Shown in pieces: positions 1-7,218 of a stretch of DNA of 33,019 nt. The stretch covers positions 1 to 33,019 of the forward strand of contig DUPH01000039.1 in assembly GCA_012838435.1 (NCBI GenBank). The letters are read 5' to 3'. The position numbers were made by a program, and so were the translations under genes. This DNA comes from Lentisphaerota bacterium. Its GTDB lineage: Bacteria; Verrucomicrobiota; Kiritimatiellia; RFP12; UBA1067. The notes under the pieces were generated by a model, which made no database searches, was not told the origin of the DNA, and saw nothing but the letters and a program-made list of their open reading frames with translations. The stretch's first letter is position 1. The number at the start of each line of letters is the position of its first letter.

Positions 1-143
1 ACGGTTTTGTTTCCCTCTGTCCCGAACTGGACATTGCCAGTCAGGGAAAAACGGTTGAAGAGGCTGCGGCTAACTTGCGGGAGGCTGTTGAACTCTACTT
101 GGAGTGTGCTGATGCACAAGAAATTAAATTAAGAGCCGTTTAG
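1..143 (+). CDS. HicB-like antitoxin, C-terminal part (5' truncated)
   Basis: The reading frame is open from the window edge (first full codon at base 3) to a TAG at 141-143 and gives 46 residues. The segment CPELDIASQGKTVEEAAAN followed by LREAVELYLE is the typical end of the HicB-type partial RNase H fold (a Ca-P-E-L-D-x-x-S/T-Q-G-x-T-x-E-E-A pattern). Such proteins neutralise HicA mRNA interferases. HicB often carries a C-terminal DNA-binding domain, but here the chain stops soon after the fold, so this is a short HicB. The HicA partner, if present, lies upstream outside the window; the next gene is a different antitoxin 14 bp downstream. Family assignment is fairly sure; activity is inferred. 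Confidence 0.7.
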   Translation, partial: GFVSLCPELDIASQGKTVEEAAANLREAVELYLECADAQEIKLRAV

Positions 144-157
144 AAAAGGATGAACGT

Positions 158-388
158 ATGGCTACGAAGATCGAAGCTCTGGAAACAAAAGTACTGGAAC
201 TGGGAATCGAGGATAGGGCTCGTTTGGCCGAGAAACTCATACTCAGCCTAGACGCGCCAGAGGAAGAGGAGAACCTGCGCCTGTGGGTTGCAGAAGCCGA
301 GCAGCGGCTACATCAACTTCGGGCTGGCAAAGCCACAGAGATACCTGCGCGCGATGTGTTTCGCCGCGCGAGGGCTGCGCTTACATGA
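158..388 (+). CDS. Addiction-module antitoxin (unstable antitoxin family)
   Basis: A 76-residue protein with the pattern of the short addiction-module component family (TIGR02574/PF09720 type): an N-terminal helix (IEALETKVLELGIEDRARLA), the EKLILSLDAPEEEE segment, then a charged LWVAEAEQRLHQLRAG helix and an EIPARDVF tail. In such proteins the C-terminal segment usually wraps the toxin. Its stop overlaps the start of the downstream RelE/ParE-type toxin by ATGA (385-388), the standard antitoxin-first operon layout. The antitoxin probably autoregulates the operon together with the toxin, but no operator was recognised. Confidence 0.85.
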   Translation: MATKIEALETKVLELGIEDRARLAEKLILSLDAPEEEENLRLWVAEAEQRLHQLRAGKATEIPARDVFRRARAALT

Positions 389-681
389 AGCGTGTGACCT
401 TCCACGAGGATGCAGACGCCGAACTGATCGAGGCGGCTCGCTACTACGAGGCAAGAACGCCGAGCCTGGGGCTGGCACTCTTGCTTGATATTGAGGATGC
501 TGTCGAGCAGATTCAGGCCAACCCAAAGGCGTTCCCGTTGGTCGGTACGGAAGTGCGACACAAGTTGCTGCGGCGGTTCCCGTACAGCGTCATGTATGCT
601 ATTGAACCCGACCGTATACGTGTCGTGGCTGTCGCTCACCAGCGACGGCGACCTAGTTACTGGCTTCACCGTTTGACCTGA
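385..681 (+). CDS. RelE/ParE-family toxin
   Basis: A 98-residue toxin starting at the ATG that overlaps the antitoxin stop. An in-frame upstream start at 283 would run through the antitoxin gene and was rejected. The family pattern is visible: VTFHEDADAELIEAARYYE at the N-terminus, a central RFPYSVMYAIEPDRIRVVAVAHQ strand pair (split by family-typical basic residues), and the C-terminal RRPSYWLHR. Conserved basic residues (R in LLRRFPY, RIRV, HQRRRP) match the RelE/ParE fold, whose members either cleave mRNA on the ribosome or poison gyrase. Which activity applies cannot be told from sequence. With the preceding gene it forms a complete type II toxin-antitoxin pair. Confidence 0.88.
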   Translation: MKRVTFHEDADAELIEAARYYEARTPSLGLALLLDIEDAVEQIQANPKAFPLVGTEVRHKLLRRFPYSVMYAIEPDRIRVVAVAHQRRRPSYWLHRLT

Positions 682-769
682 AACACCTGTTCCTGTTTGA
701 GCGTGAGTTTCCAGATCTCCGGCAACGACGTTGTGACCGAGGTGCTAAAGTCGTACAGAGGAGAGTGAG

Positions 770-1978
770 ATGCAGCTGATTTCAAACAACAAAACTCTTG
801 TTAAGACGCTTGTTCGATTGATCAATAGTTATACGGATATCTCATTTGCTGTCGCTTGGGCAACCGCAAATCACAAAATCTTCTCTCTGCTAAAGGAGAA
901 TTCTTCGAAGATTTCACGAGCGGTAATTGGGATCCACTTTTACCAGACCCATCCAGAGGTTCTAAAATCTTTCAAAGAATCAGAAAACGTGCGATTCATC
1001 TTTCAAACAGAAGGCGTATTCCACCCGAAGATCTACCTGTTCAAGTCGAAACATAAATGGGAGGCCATAATTGGTAGCGCAAATTTGACAGCAGGAGCGC
1101 TTGGCCGTAATGCAGAGGCCGTAATATTGATCGGGGGAATGTTAGATGCAGCGAGCGGAATGCCAATTGAGCTAGACAAGCTGATCGAAAGCTACTGGAA
1201 CGAAGCGAGATCGGCTAATTCCCATGATGTCGTCGCGTACCAAGCGGTTTGGACAGAACGGCAGCCCGTTATCAAAAGGCTGTCAGGAAAATACGGGGCG
1301 GGCAAGGCATCGAAGACGGTAATTGAGTCATCTGTAATGACAATGGCGTGGCCGCAGTACTACCAAGCCGTTACCAGAGACAAGCATCACGGCTTTGAGG
1401 GTAGATGTGAATTGCTAAAGGTCGTATCGGCAGCATTCTTAGATTATGACTCGTTTATGGAAATGACGTTGCCGTTGCGAAAGACTATAGCCGGCCTTCC
1501 AAACGATAAGGAGAGCCATTGGGGCTGGTTCGGAAGTATGCGGGGGGCTGGGCACTACCATCAAGCAGTTAACGAAAATAACGCGCACCTTTCAGCTGCG
1601 CTTGATGAAATCCCCCTTCGCGGCATAATCACAAAACGGGAATATGACTCCTACATAAAGAAGTTCATTCTCGCCTTTCCAAACGGACGGCATGGCGTTG
1701 GAATTGCGAGCCGTTTGCTTGCGATGAAAAGACCGGATCAATTTGTTTGTCTCAGTTCAAAAAACAAAAGAGGTCTGTGTAAGGATTTCGGAATAACGCA
1801 GTCGAAAATTGACTACGACTTCTATTGGGAGGAATTTATTGAGCGGATACGAGACGCCCCTTGGTGGAAATCCGATGAGCCAGAGGAAAAATCTGAAAGA
1901 GGGGTGTGGCTTGGAAGAGCGGCAATGCTTGATGCAATATTCTACGAGGGAAAAGAAATCAAACCCGACGAACCATGA
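770..1978 (+). CDS. Phospholipase D-fold nuclease-like protein
   Basis: A 402-residue protein. Residues 20-110 form a PLD-type domain with one catalytic half-motif: HPKIYLF at 85-91 (H85, K87) and GSANLTAG at 102-109. One HxK motif per chain is usual for PLD-type restriction nucleases and bacterial Nuc-like enzymes that work as dimers. The C-terminal 200 residues are a separate region of unknown function (ending around GRAAMLDAIFY at 386-396) with conserved-looking aromatic and charged patches. An SD-like AGAGGAGAG precedes the start. The stop overlaps the next gene by ATGA at 1975-1978, so the two are co-translated. Base composition is clearly more AT-rich than the central genes of the window, suggesting horizontal acquisition. 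A role in defence or DNA processing is inference. Confidence 0.75.
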   Translation: MQLISNNKTLVKTLVRLINSYTDISFAVAWATANHKIFSLLKENSSKISRAVIGIHFYQTHPEVLKSFKESENVRFIFQTEGVFHPKIYLFKSKHKWEAIIGSANLTAGALGRNAEAVILIGGMLDAASGMPIELDKLIESYWNEARSANSHDVVAYQAVWTERQPVIKRLSGKYGAGKASKTVIESSVMTMAWPQYYQAVTRDKHHGFEGRCELLKVVSAAFLDYDSFMEMTLPLRKTIAGLPNDKESHWGWFGSMRGAGHYHQAVNENNAHLSAALDEIPLRGIITKREYDSYIKKFILAFPNGRHGVGIASRLLAMKRPDQFVCLSSKNKRGLCKDFGITQSKIDYDFYWEEFIERIRDAPWWKSDEPEEKSERGVWLGRAAMLDAIFYEGKEIKPDEP

Positions 1979-2742
1979 AAAACGAGAGTAAGAACGCATT
2001 GCAACAGGTCTTTCGGCGGTCACGAGTCTTTCTGCCCGTCATTCACCCCGGCACGAAAAAGAGTGCTCTACAGAGCATTGACACGGCTGTCCGGTCTGGA
2101 GCGGATGGCATATTCTTGTTCAATCAAGGGATGTCTTCCGCCCAAGTTCTCGACTTCATCCCGCAAGTGTATCAACGGCACCCGAACCTTTGGATTGGGG
2201 TGAATCTGCTCGGAACAGAGCCGGAAGAGGTCATTGGTCTCGTCGCCGGTCTTCCGGTGGGCGGCATCTGGTCAGACAATGCTAAGATTGACGAGATGTC
2301 CGATGCGCAGCCCGCCGGAGAACAGTTCCGGCAAGCACGCAACAAGGCCGGATGGAAAGGGCTTTACTTCGGAGGAGTCGCATTCAAGTACCAGCGAGAA
2401 GTGGATGCCGCCCTGTTGCCTGAAGCGGCCAGAAAGGCAAGCCCCTGGATGGACGTAATTACATCGAGTGGCCCGGGGACCGGATACGCCGCGACGGTAG
2501 AGAAGGCAAGGGCCTTGCGATCTGGGGCCGGGACGCATCCGTTGGCCCTTGCCAGCGGCGTGAGCCCAGAGAATGTAGACGGTTTTCTGCCGTATGTGGA
2601 TGCCTATTTGGTTGCATCTGAAATCGAGACAGCGAAGTACTCCGGCATTCTGGTGCCCGAGCGGACAAAGTTGCTGGCTAAAAAAATTCATGGATGGGAG
2701 CGGCAGGGGTGCGTCGAACCAGCAGGCACAGGAGACGTTTAA
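1975..2742 (+). CDS. BtpA/SgcQ-like TIM-barrel protein
   Basis: A 255-residue protein read as a complete (beta-alpha)8 barrel. Early strand RVFLPVIHPG (17-26), then GADGIFLFNQG (42-52), LWIGVNLLG (72-80), a phosphate-loop-like SSGPGTGYA (164-172) and LALASGVSPENV (190-201) followed by VDAYLVAS. These positions match BtpA/SgcQ-type barrels, where GPGTG and SGV/ITPENV are recurring loops. The family's biochemical role is poorly defined (photosystem I assembly in cyanobacteria, a putative sugar-pathway member in enterobacteria). Here it is translationally coupled to a PLD-like nuclease, so it may work on a nucleotide or phosphosugar in the same process. No membrane or signal segment is seen. Confidence 0.6.
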   Translation: MKNESKNALQQVFRRSRVFLPVIHPGTKKSALQSIDTAVRSGADGIFLFNQGMSSAQVLDFIPQVYQRHPNLWIGVNLLGTEPEEVIGLVAGLPVGGIWSDNAKIDEMSDAQPAGEQFRQARNKAGWKGLYFGGVAFKYQREVDAALLPEAARKASPWMDVITSSGPGTGYAATVEKARALRSGAGTHPLALASGVSPENVDGFLPYVDAYLVASEIETAKYSGILVPERTKLLAKKIHGWERQGCVEPAGTGDV

Positions 2743-2797
2743 CAGCGCACCTGCCCCATACCGGTTACAGGCAGATAATCAACCATGATGCATATTC

Positions 2798-2938
2798 ATG
2801 GCAGCGGATCGTGCGGACAAGACGGGGGGATGGCGAGCGAATGAATCAGCCGTGTGGTTCTTTGACGAGGCGATGCGCCGTGGCCTTGTGCCCCAAGAGA
2901 CCGTTTTTGACGTACCGGAAGCAACTGCTTGCCTATAA
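2798..2938 (+). CDS. Doubtful small ORF or gene remnant
   Basis: A 46-residue frame (MAADRADKTGG start, FFDEAMRRGLVPQETVF in the middle) with protein-like composition but no clear ribosome binding site and no recognised family. It could be the tail of a decayed gene. A 7-nt repeat array begins two bases after its stop, a pattern seen at real gene ends elsewhere in this window, which gives it slight support. Confidence 0.25.
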   Translation: MAADRADKTGGWRANESAVWFFDEAMRRGLVPQETVFDVPEATACL

Positions 2939-2939
2939 C

Positions 2940-3025
2940 TTGAGCGTTAAAAGTTGAGCGGTGAGCGTTAAACGTTTTTTAACTCAGAACGCTGAACGTC
3001 GAACTCTGAACTCTGAACTCTGAAG
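2940..3025. repeat. 7-nt periodic repeat array (two blocks)
   Basis: Block one (2940-2974) reads as TTGAGCG, TTAAAAG, TTGAGCG, GTGAGCG, TTAAACG. Block two (2981-3025) contains AACTCTG repeated three times with a degenerate leader. Both keep an exact 7-nt period. This is the same family as the arrays near 19330, 23910, 24022, 28866, 30639 and 32191. The rest of the interval up to 3149 shows only a GC-rich stretch with no recognised gene. Confidence 0.8.
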
Positions 3026-3149
3026 TCGAAAACACAATAAAGTGTGCGCTTGCTTATAGCCGTCAGAGCGAATACCACCTGGATGCGCGTGGGGGCTACC
3101 CGCCTTCGTGAGGTAGGCTAGGTAGTGCTGTTTGGTAGAGGAGATGAGA

Positions 3150-3710
3150 ATGGAACAACTCGACTTCAATGAGAAAACCGGCAAGCAGAAGTTTCTTGAT
3201 GTTCTGTGCTGGATTGTGGCGTTACCTGCTTCTGTTCTTGGTTGTGTCATTGCGTATTGGATCGTTGTTATCTTAAATAGGCTCACCATAACACGGCATG
3301 TTGCTCCATATTCCTTCATGGAGCGGGTCTTCGAGCAAGGGATTGGTCATGCTACCATGGGAGCAGCCTTCGTCTACATCAGCGTCTGCATCGTGCCCTC
3401 ATACAAAAAGCAGACAGGCATCGTCATCGCAGGCATTGCCCTTCTCTTCTCAGGGGCATCCCTGTTGGCTGCCATCATGACTCGGAACTATTGGGCCATA
3501 TTCGGGGTTGTTTGCATGAATGTGGGGTCGATAGGGGTCGCACACGATGTGTTCAAACATGAGACGCAAAAAGCGACTGACGATTCTGTGCAACAAGATG
3601 CAGGGCATATTTCTGAAGGCACCCGTCTGGGAAATATCATCGTTTTTGTGGGGCGCAGTTTGACATTAGACGCTCCGAGTGATTTTGAGAAAAAGCTATG
3701 TGTCGTTTAG
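3150..3710 (+). CDS. Multi-pass membrane protein, unknown function
   Basis: The ATG at 3150 was chosen because GAGGAG at 3138-3143 lies six bases ahead; a TTG at 3132 and an ATG at 3144 are possible but worse placed. The 186-residue protein has four likely membrane segments: about residues 15-42 (FLDVLCWIVALPASVLGCVI onward), 64-80, 88-110 and 115-135, with a polar C-terminal tail of roughly 45 residues. No catalytic motif or family was recognised. A second small membrane protein follows about 65 bp downstream on the same strand, so the two may belong together. Confidence 0.6.
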   Translation: MEQLDFNEKTGKQKFLDVLCWIVALPASVLGCVIAYWIVVILNRLTITRHVAPYSFMERVFEQGIGHATMGAAFVYISVCIVPSYKKQTGIVIAGIALLFSGASLLAAIMTRNYWAIFGVVCMNVGSIGVAHDVFKHETQKATDDSVQQDAGHISEGTRLGNIIVFVGRSLTLDAPSDFEKKLCVV

Positions 3711-3776
3711 CTATCTTTTGCCTAATGTCAAATCACGCCCATTGCGATAGCCGTCATGCTCGCTGTTGGAGATCGT

Positions 3777-4049
3777 ATGAATGACGCTGTTTTTCAAATC
3801 ATGCCTCTGGTTATCTGCCCCATCTTTATGATCGTCGGTATTGCCATTTTTCGGGCGGATCCAAAAAAGCTGCTGTCTTGGGATAGGCGCACCGGCTACC
3901 ATATTTACAAGAACAAGCTCAAGTCCACGAACGATGAAGCGAGGGCATTGCGCGCAGCAGGTGATTTCTATAAGTTCTTCGGAGGCTGTTTCTTTCTCTT
4001 TTCACTGGTCATGTTACTTGTTGCCATTGGTGTTTTGTTCCTGAGATGA
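3777..4049 (+). CDS. Small two-pass membrane protein
   Basis: A 90-residue protein. The ATG at 3777 is preceded by GGAGA at a five-base spacing; an in-frame ATG at 3756 lacks such a site. Hydrophobic segments at about residues 5-25 (FQIMPLVICPIFMIVGIAIF) and 68-89 (FFGGCFFLFSLVMLLVAIGV) flank a basic, soluble middle with SWDRRTGYHIYKNKLK. The two-pass layout with a charged loop resembles many unnamed small membrane proteins. No function can be assigned. A hairpin-like repeat follows its stop. Confidence 0.55.
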   Translation: MNDAVFQIMPLVICPIFMIVGIAIFRADPKKLLSWDRRTGYHIYKNKLKSTNDEARALRAAGDFYKFFGGCFFLFSLVMLLVAIGVLFLR

Positions 4050-4079
4050 AGCATGACACAGATGGGGCTCGGGCTCTTA

Positions 4080-4157
4080 TCACACGAAGGCACCAAGGAC
4101 ACAAAGGTTTTCCCATAACACCCTACACCCCTTAGTGCCTTTGTGCCCTTCGTGTGA
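4080..4157. repeat. Dispersed inverted repeat, hairpin-forming
   Basis: Left arm TCACACGAAGGCACCAAGG and right arm CCTTCGTGTGA (with GTGCCTTTGTGCC before it) are inverted around a 25-base loop. The arms are themselves built from about 9-nt units rich in CACAAAGG. Single-arm relatives occur at 19253-19282 and 31184-31213. It lies after the small membrane-protein gene and may act as a transcription end, but there is no clean U-tract. Confidence 0.6.
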
Positions 4158-4259
4158 GAAACAACTTGTTTTTTATCGCGCTTGTTGAGCCTTACAGCCT
4201 CACAGCCTTACGGCCTGACAAGCATTTCAGGTTGCGGGGGGCTCCTGCATTAGATTAAA

Positions 4260-5666
4260 ATGCTCGCCATGACACGGAAAAAAGTGATACGGGGCGTCGC
4301 GGTGGTCGTGGCGCTGGGTGTAGTGGGCAACCTGATTGCCTTTGTGGTCCGGCAGCGTCCGCGGCCGGTGCCTTCCGAACCGGCGGCGGTGCGTACGGCG
4401 GCGCTTGCGATTTTGGACGCCAAGTGTGCCGCATGCCACGACAGCCGAAAATCGTTGCCTTTCTATGTGAAGCTGCCCGGCCCCGGGAGTCTGATACGTC
4501 GCGACGTAAAGGACGGCCTCCGCCATTGGGATCTTTATGATGTGGGGCATCTCGGCGCCGACGCCACAGAGGCTGAGAAGGCGGCGGAGGAAGTCCCGCT
4601 CGGGCGTCTGATTAAACTCCGTCGAAACGTGGCGGACGGAACCATGCCGCCGATCCAGTACTGGGCGATCCACTGGGGCACCACCCTGACTGCGAGCGAG
4701 CGCCAGATTCTGAACGCATGGGTCGGTCAAGTGTGGGGCGCGTGGCTCGCCAGTTGGGGCATCGAGAACGGTGCCGACGCGGACGTGCATCCGATTCCGC
4801 AGACGATCCCGTTCGATGCGGCAAAAGCGGCGATGGGCGAGCGGCTCTATTTCGATACGCGCTTCTCCAAGGACAATACAGTTTCATGCGCGTCGTGCCA
4901 TGCATTCGAGAAGGGCGGCACCGACAACCTGCAATTCTCCGTGGGCGTTGGCGGCCTCAAGGGCAATGTGAACGCGCCGACCGTTTTCAACGCGGTTTTC
5001 AACATGCGCCAGTTCTGGGACGGTCGCGCCCGTCACCTCGCGGAGCAGGCTGCTGGACCGCCGCTTAATCCCGTCGAAATGGCCTGTGAGAATTGGGATG
5101 AGATTATTGCAAAATTGGAGCAGGATGCCGCCCTCAAAAAGGCCTTCACCGCGCTCTATCCAGAAGGGTTCAGCGAGGCTACGCTCTGCGGCGCGATCGC
5201 GGAGTTCGAGCGGCGGTTGATCACCCCGGGCTCACGCTTTGACCGCTATCTTGCCGGAGAGAAAAACGCGCTCTCGGAAAAGGAGGTCAAGGGCTACACG
5301 GCGTTTCAAACGCATCGCTGCACCACCTGTCACGCCGGTCCTGCAATGGGTGGCCTCTCCTTTGAATACGCCGACCTGAAAGCGGATTACTTCGCTGGCC
5401 GCGAGGTGACTGACGGTGACCAGGGTTTGGCGGCCTTCAGCAAAAACCCGAAGGATGCCAAACGCTTCAAGGTGCCGATCCTGCGCAACATCGCGCTGAC
5501 CGCGCCTTATCTGCATGACGGCAGCCAGCCCGACCTCAAAGAGACGGTGCGCTCGATGATGAAATATCAGGTTGGCGCTGTCGCGTCAGAAGAGGAACTG
5601 GACGCGCTCACCGCGTTCTTGGGAACACTGACCGGCAACCTGTTCGGCAAGCCGCTCGCGCCGTAA
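4260..5666 (+). CDS. yhjA: Tri-haem cytochrome c peroxidase (YhjA type)
   Basis: A 468-residue protein with three CxxCH haem c sites: CAACH (56-60), CASCH (210-214) and CTTCH (354-358). An N-terminal membrane anchor spans about 11-31. The first haem sits in an extra N-terminal domain with the TMPP and HWG signatures, as in Escherichia coli YhjA, a quinol-linked periplasmic peroxidase. The other two haems belong to the classic MauG/CcpA di-haem core, recognisable by NAPTVFNAVFN, FWDGRA, GPPLNPVEM and LRNIALTAPYLHDG. It reduces hydrogen peroxide to water at the outer face of the membrane. Starts at 4260 and 4269 are both possible; neither has a good ribosome binding site. It appears to be a single-gene unit. 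Confidence 0.93.
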   Translation: MLAMTRKKVIRGVAVVVALGVVGNLIAFVVRQRPRPVPSEPAAVRTAALAILDAKCAACHDSRKSLPFYVKLPGPGSLIRRDVKDGLRHWDLYDVGHLGADATEAEKAAEEVPLGRLIKLRRNVADGTMPPIQYWAIHWGTTLTASERQILNAWVGQVWGAWLASWGIENGADADVHPIPQTIPFDAAKAAMGERLYFDTRFSKDNTVSCASCHAFEKGGTDNLQFSVGVGGLKGNVNAPTVFNAVFNMRQFWDGRARHLAEQAAGPPLNPVEMACENWDEIIAKLEQDAALKKAFTALYPEGFSEATLCGAIAEFERRLITPGSRFDRYLAGEKNALSEKEVKGYTAFQTHRCTTCHAGPAMGGLSFEYADLKADYFAGREVTDGDQGLAAFSKNPKDAKRFKVPILRNIALTAPYLHDGSQPDLKETVRSMMKYQVGAVASEEELDALTAFLGTLTGNLFGKPLAP

Positions 5667-5703
5667 CGCCGCGTCCGCGCGGCGGAAAAAGTTGAGGTTT
5701 TTT
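5667..5703 (+). terminator. Possible terminator after the peroxidase gene
   Basis: A perfect 7-bp stem CGCCGCG/CGCGGCG (5667-5673 with 5678-5684) starts right after the stop codon. A run of six T lies at 5698-5703, but 13 bases separate it from the stem, so it is not a textbook intrinsic terminator. Confidence 0.35.
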
Positions 5704-5812
5704 AACGCAGAGACGCGGAGACGCAGAGGTTTTTACGGGGTGGTGGCGTGACCGCCGTCGGGAGGGGCAAGCGTCTGCTTGCCCGCGGACGAGCAGACGC
5801 TCGTCCCTCCCC
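5699..5812. repeat. Composite dispersed repeat: 'ACGCAGAG' tract plus nested palindrome
   Basis: A purine-rich tract of ACGCAGAG-like units (5704-5730) is followed by GGTGGCGTGACCGCC and the core palindrome 5760-5812, in which GGCAAGCGTCTGCTTGCC and GACGAGCAGACGCTCGTC are two small hairpins inside a larger inverted repeat. Other copies of the core: 18891-18942, 23953-24004 (opposite orientation), 31382-31431, and a half copy at 13830-13850. Confidence 0.85.
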
Positions 5813-5887
5813 TCCTGCGGTCAAAGACAAAAAAGAAAAAATCTGCGCAATCTGTGCAAATCTGCGGATAAAACCAGAAAACCGCAA

Positions 5888-5981
5888 GACACGTTGTCGC
5901 AGGCGAGAACGCCCGCGTTACCTTCTCACGACCTCCTTTTCACCAGAAACATGACCTTCGCATACCCCTCTCACTAACCGA
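5888..5981. repeat. Dispersed repeat ending CTNTCACTAACCG
   Basis: The block runs from ACACGTTGTCGCAGGCGAG through CTTTTCACCAGAAAC to CTCTCACTAACCG. Relatives are at 19138-19231, 32462-32509 and 32686-32780. Short inverted copies of its end (CGGTTGGTGACAGGGGG) occur at 31149-31166 and 32530-32548. No coding potential is seen. Confidence 0.7.
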
Positions 5982-6023
5982 TAACGACTTTTTGATTGAT
6001 TGCTGTCGATAAGTCGTTACACT
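5982..6023 (+). promoter_or_regulatory. Promoter with operator-like inverted repeat for the Fic gene
   Basis: Perfect 9-bp arms TAACGACTT (5982-5990) and AAGTCGTTA (6011-6019) are separated by 20 bases. A sigma-70-like pair, TTGATT (5996-6001) and TACACT (6018-6023), is spaced 16 bp, so the -35 lies between the arms and the right arm overlaps the -10. Binding of a dimeric repressor there would block transcription of the gene starting at 6060. The regulator is unknown; self-regulation through the N-terminal HTH-like part of the Fic protein is possible. Confidence 0.5.
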
Positions 6024-6059
6024 TTGGGCTTGAACAGGTGAAAAAGAGGTTACAATGTC

Positions 6060-7043
6060 ATGCCCGGAAAACCTTTCCAGTCAAAACTGAACCCGCACGA
6101 GGATGAGATTTTTGTTCTGCTGGATGCGGGTTGGAGCTTTCGCCGGGTCGCCGAACAGCTTAACCGCACCCACGGCCTCGGGGTGACGCACAACGCGGTG
6201 TTCTCTTTTGTGAAGTGCCGTCGCAAACGGCGCGGTCCCCGTTTCTTTTTCGAGGGGCTCTCTCCCGATATCCGCGACCACATGCTGAAGCAGATTGCCG
6301 CTGTCTGGACGCACGACTCTACCGCTATCGAGGGGAACACGTTAACGCTGGGCGACACGGCTAAGATTCTGGAGTTGGGGTTGACCATCAGCGGGAAAAG
6401 TCTGCGCGAGCATCAGGAGGTTTACGGACACGCCCGTGCGATTGATCTGATTTACCGGATGTTACGTCAGCCGGGTATCACCGAAAAGGATCTGTTCGCC
6501 TTGCACTGCGCCGTGATGCAACTCTCGGCGATAGACGCCCTGAATCCGGTGGGGGCGTGGAAGCAGTCATACAACGGCACTACCGGCGTGGTGAACGGTC
6601 AGGTCGTTTTCATGGAGTACGCCGATCCCTTGGATGTGCCGTACCTGATGAAGCGATGGCTTGAAACATTCAATGCGTCGCTGGATGAAGCGCAACAACC
6701 GGAAGAGGCCGTCGGTGCTTATGTCCGGGCACATCTGGGCTTCGTGCGGATCCATCCGTTTTTCGATGGTAACGGACGCGTGGCGCGGCTGGTCGCGAAT
6801 CTGCCTGTGCTACGTGCCGGTTATCCGCCCGTCACCGTTCCGCTGGAGCGTCGCGGCGATTACATCGACATCCTGTGGGAGCACGAGAACGCGGTCGGCA
6901 AGATCCAGCGTGACGATCCGCTTGTGCCGCCGTATCCAGCCATCGAGCGATTTACGGCGTTATTGCAGGCCGAATGGCAGCGGACACTGAAGCCCCTAGA
7001 AGAGGCTCGCCGCCGGGAAGCCGAGAGAAAAAGTAATAGGTAG
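6060..7043 (+). CDS. Fic-family protein with built-in inhibitory motif
   Basis: A 327-residue protein. Residues 14-55 look like a helix-turn-helix (SFRRVAEQLNRTHGL). The Fic core carries the full active motif HPFFDGNGR (232-240) with catalytic H232. An N-terminal inhibitory helix motif STAIEGN (87-93) matches (S/T)xxxE(G/N), the class II autoinhibition signature that blocks ATP binding. Fic enzymes usually transfer AMP from ATP to a hydroxyl of a target protein. The start is preceded by AGAGG at ten bases. The last codons (RKSNR and stop) are made from a 7-nt repeat array that continues downstream. No separate antitoxin is adjacent, in line with the internal inhibitor. The target is unknown. 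Confidence 0.9.
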   Translation: MPGKPFQSKLNPHEDEIFVLLDAGWSFRRVAEQLNRTHGLGVTHNAVFSFVKCRRKRRGPRFFFEGLSPDIRDHMLKQIAAVWTHDSTAIEGNTLTLGDTAKILELGLTISGKSLREHQEVYGHARAIDLIYRMLRQPGITEKDLFALHCAVMQLSAIDALNPVGAWKQSYNGTTGVVNGQVVFMEYADPLDVPYLMKRWLETFNASLDEAQQPEEAVGAYVRAHLGFVRIHPFFDGNGRVARLVANLPVLRAGYPPVTVPLERRGDYIDILWEHENAVGKIQRDDPLVPPYPAIERFTALLQAEWQRTLKPLEEARRREAERKSNR

Positions 7044-7130
7044 TAGGTAATGGGTAATAGGTAAGAAGTAATAGGTAAGAAGTAATAGGTAATAGGTAGT
7101 AGGTAATAGGTAATGGGTAATGGGTAATAG
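7031..7130. repeat. AATAGGT heptamer array over the Fic stop codon
   Basis: About 14 tandem 7-nt units with consensus AATAGGT (variants AGTAGGT, AATGGGT, AAGAAGT) in perfect register. The array begins inside the coding sequence and supplies the stop codon at 7041-7043. A cousin in the opposite sense (CCTACTG units) lies at 14014-14041. This resembles the short tandem heptamer repeats known from cyanobacteria. Confidence 0.9.
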
Positions 7131-7138
7131 TGTCCCCA

Positions 7139-7176
7139 AAAAAACCTCTGCGTCTCTGCGCCTCTGCGTTAAACAA
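7139..7176. repeat. CTCTGCGT-type dispersed tract
   Basis: The sequence CCTCTGCGTCTCTGCGCC and its continuation to GCGTTAAA is the reverse complement of the ACGCAGAG tract found near 5704, 18845 and (same sense as here) 32163. It fills the gap between the convergent Fic and lipoprotein genes together with the heptamer array. Confidence 0.65.
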
Positions 7177-7218
7177 ACAACTTTTTTATCGTGCTTGTCG
7201 GACCGTAAGGCGCTAATC

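Noticed and set aside
7031-7130. CRISPR array
   Set aside because: The units are 7-nt direct repeats without spacers, and no cas gene is present.
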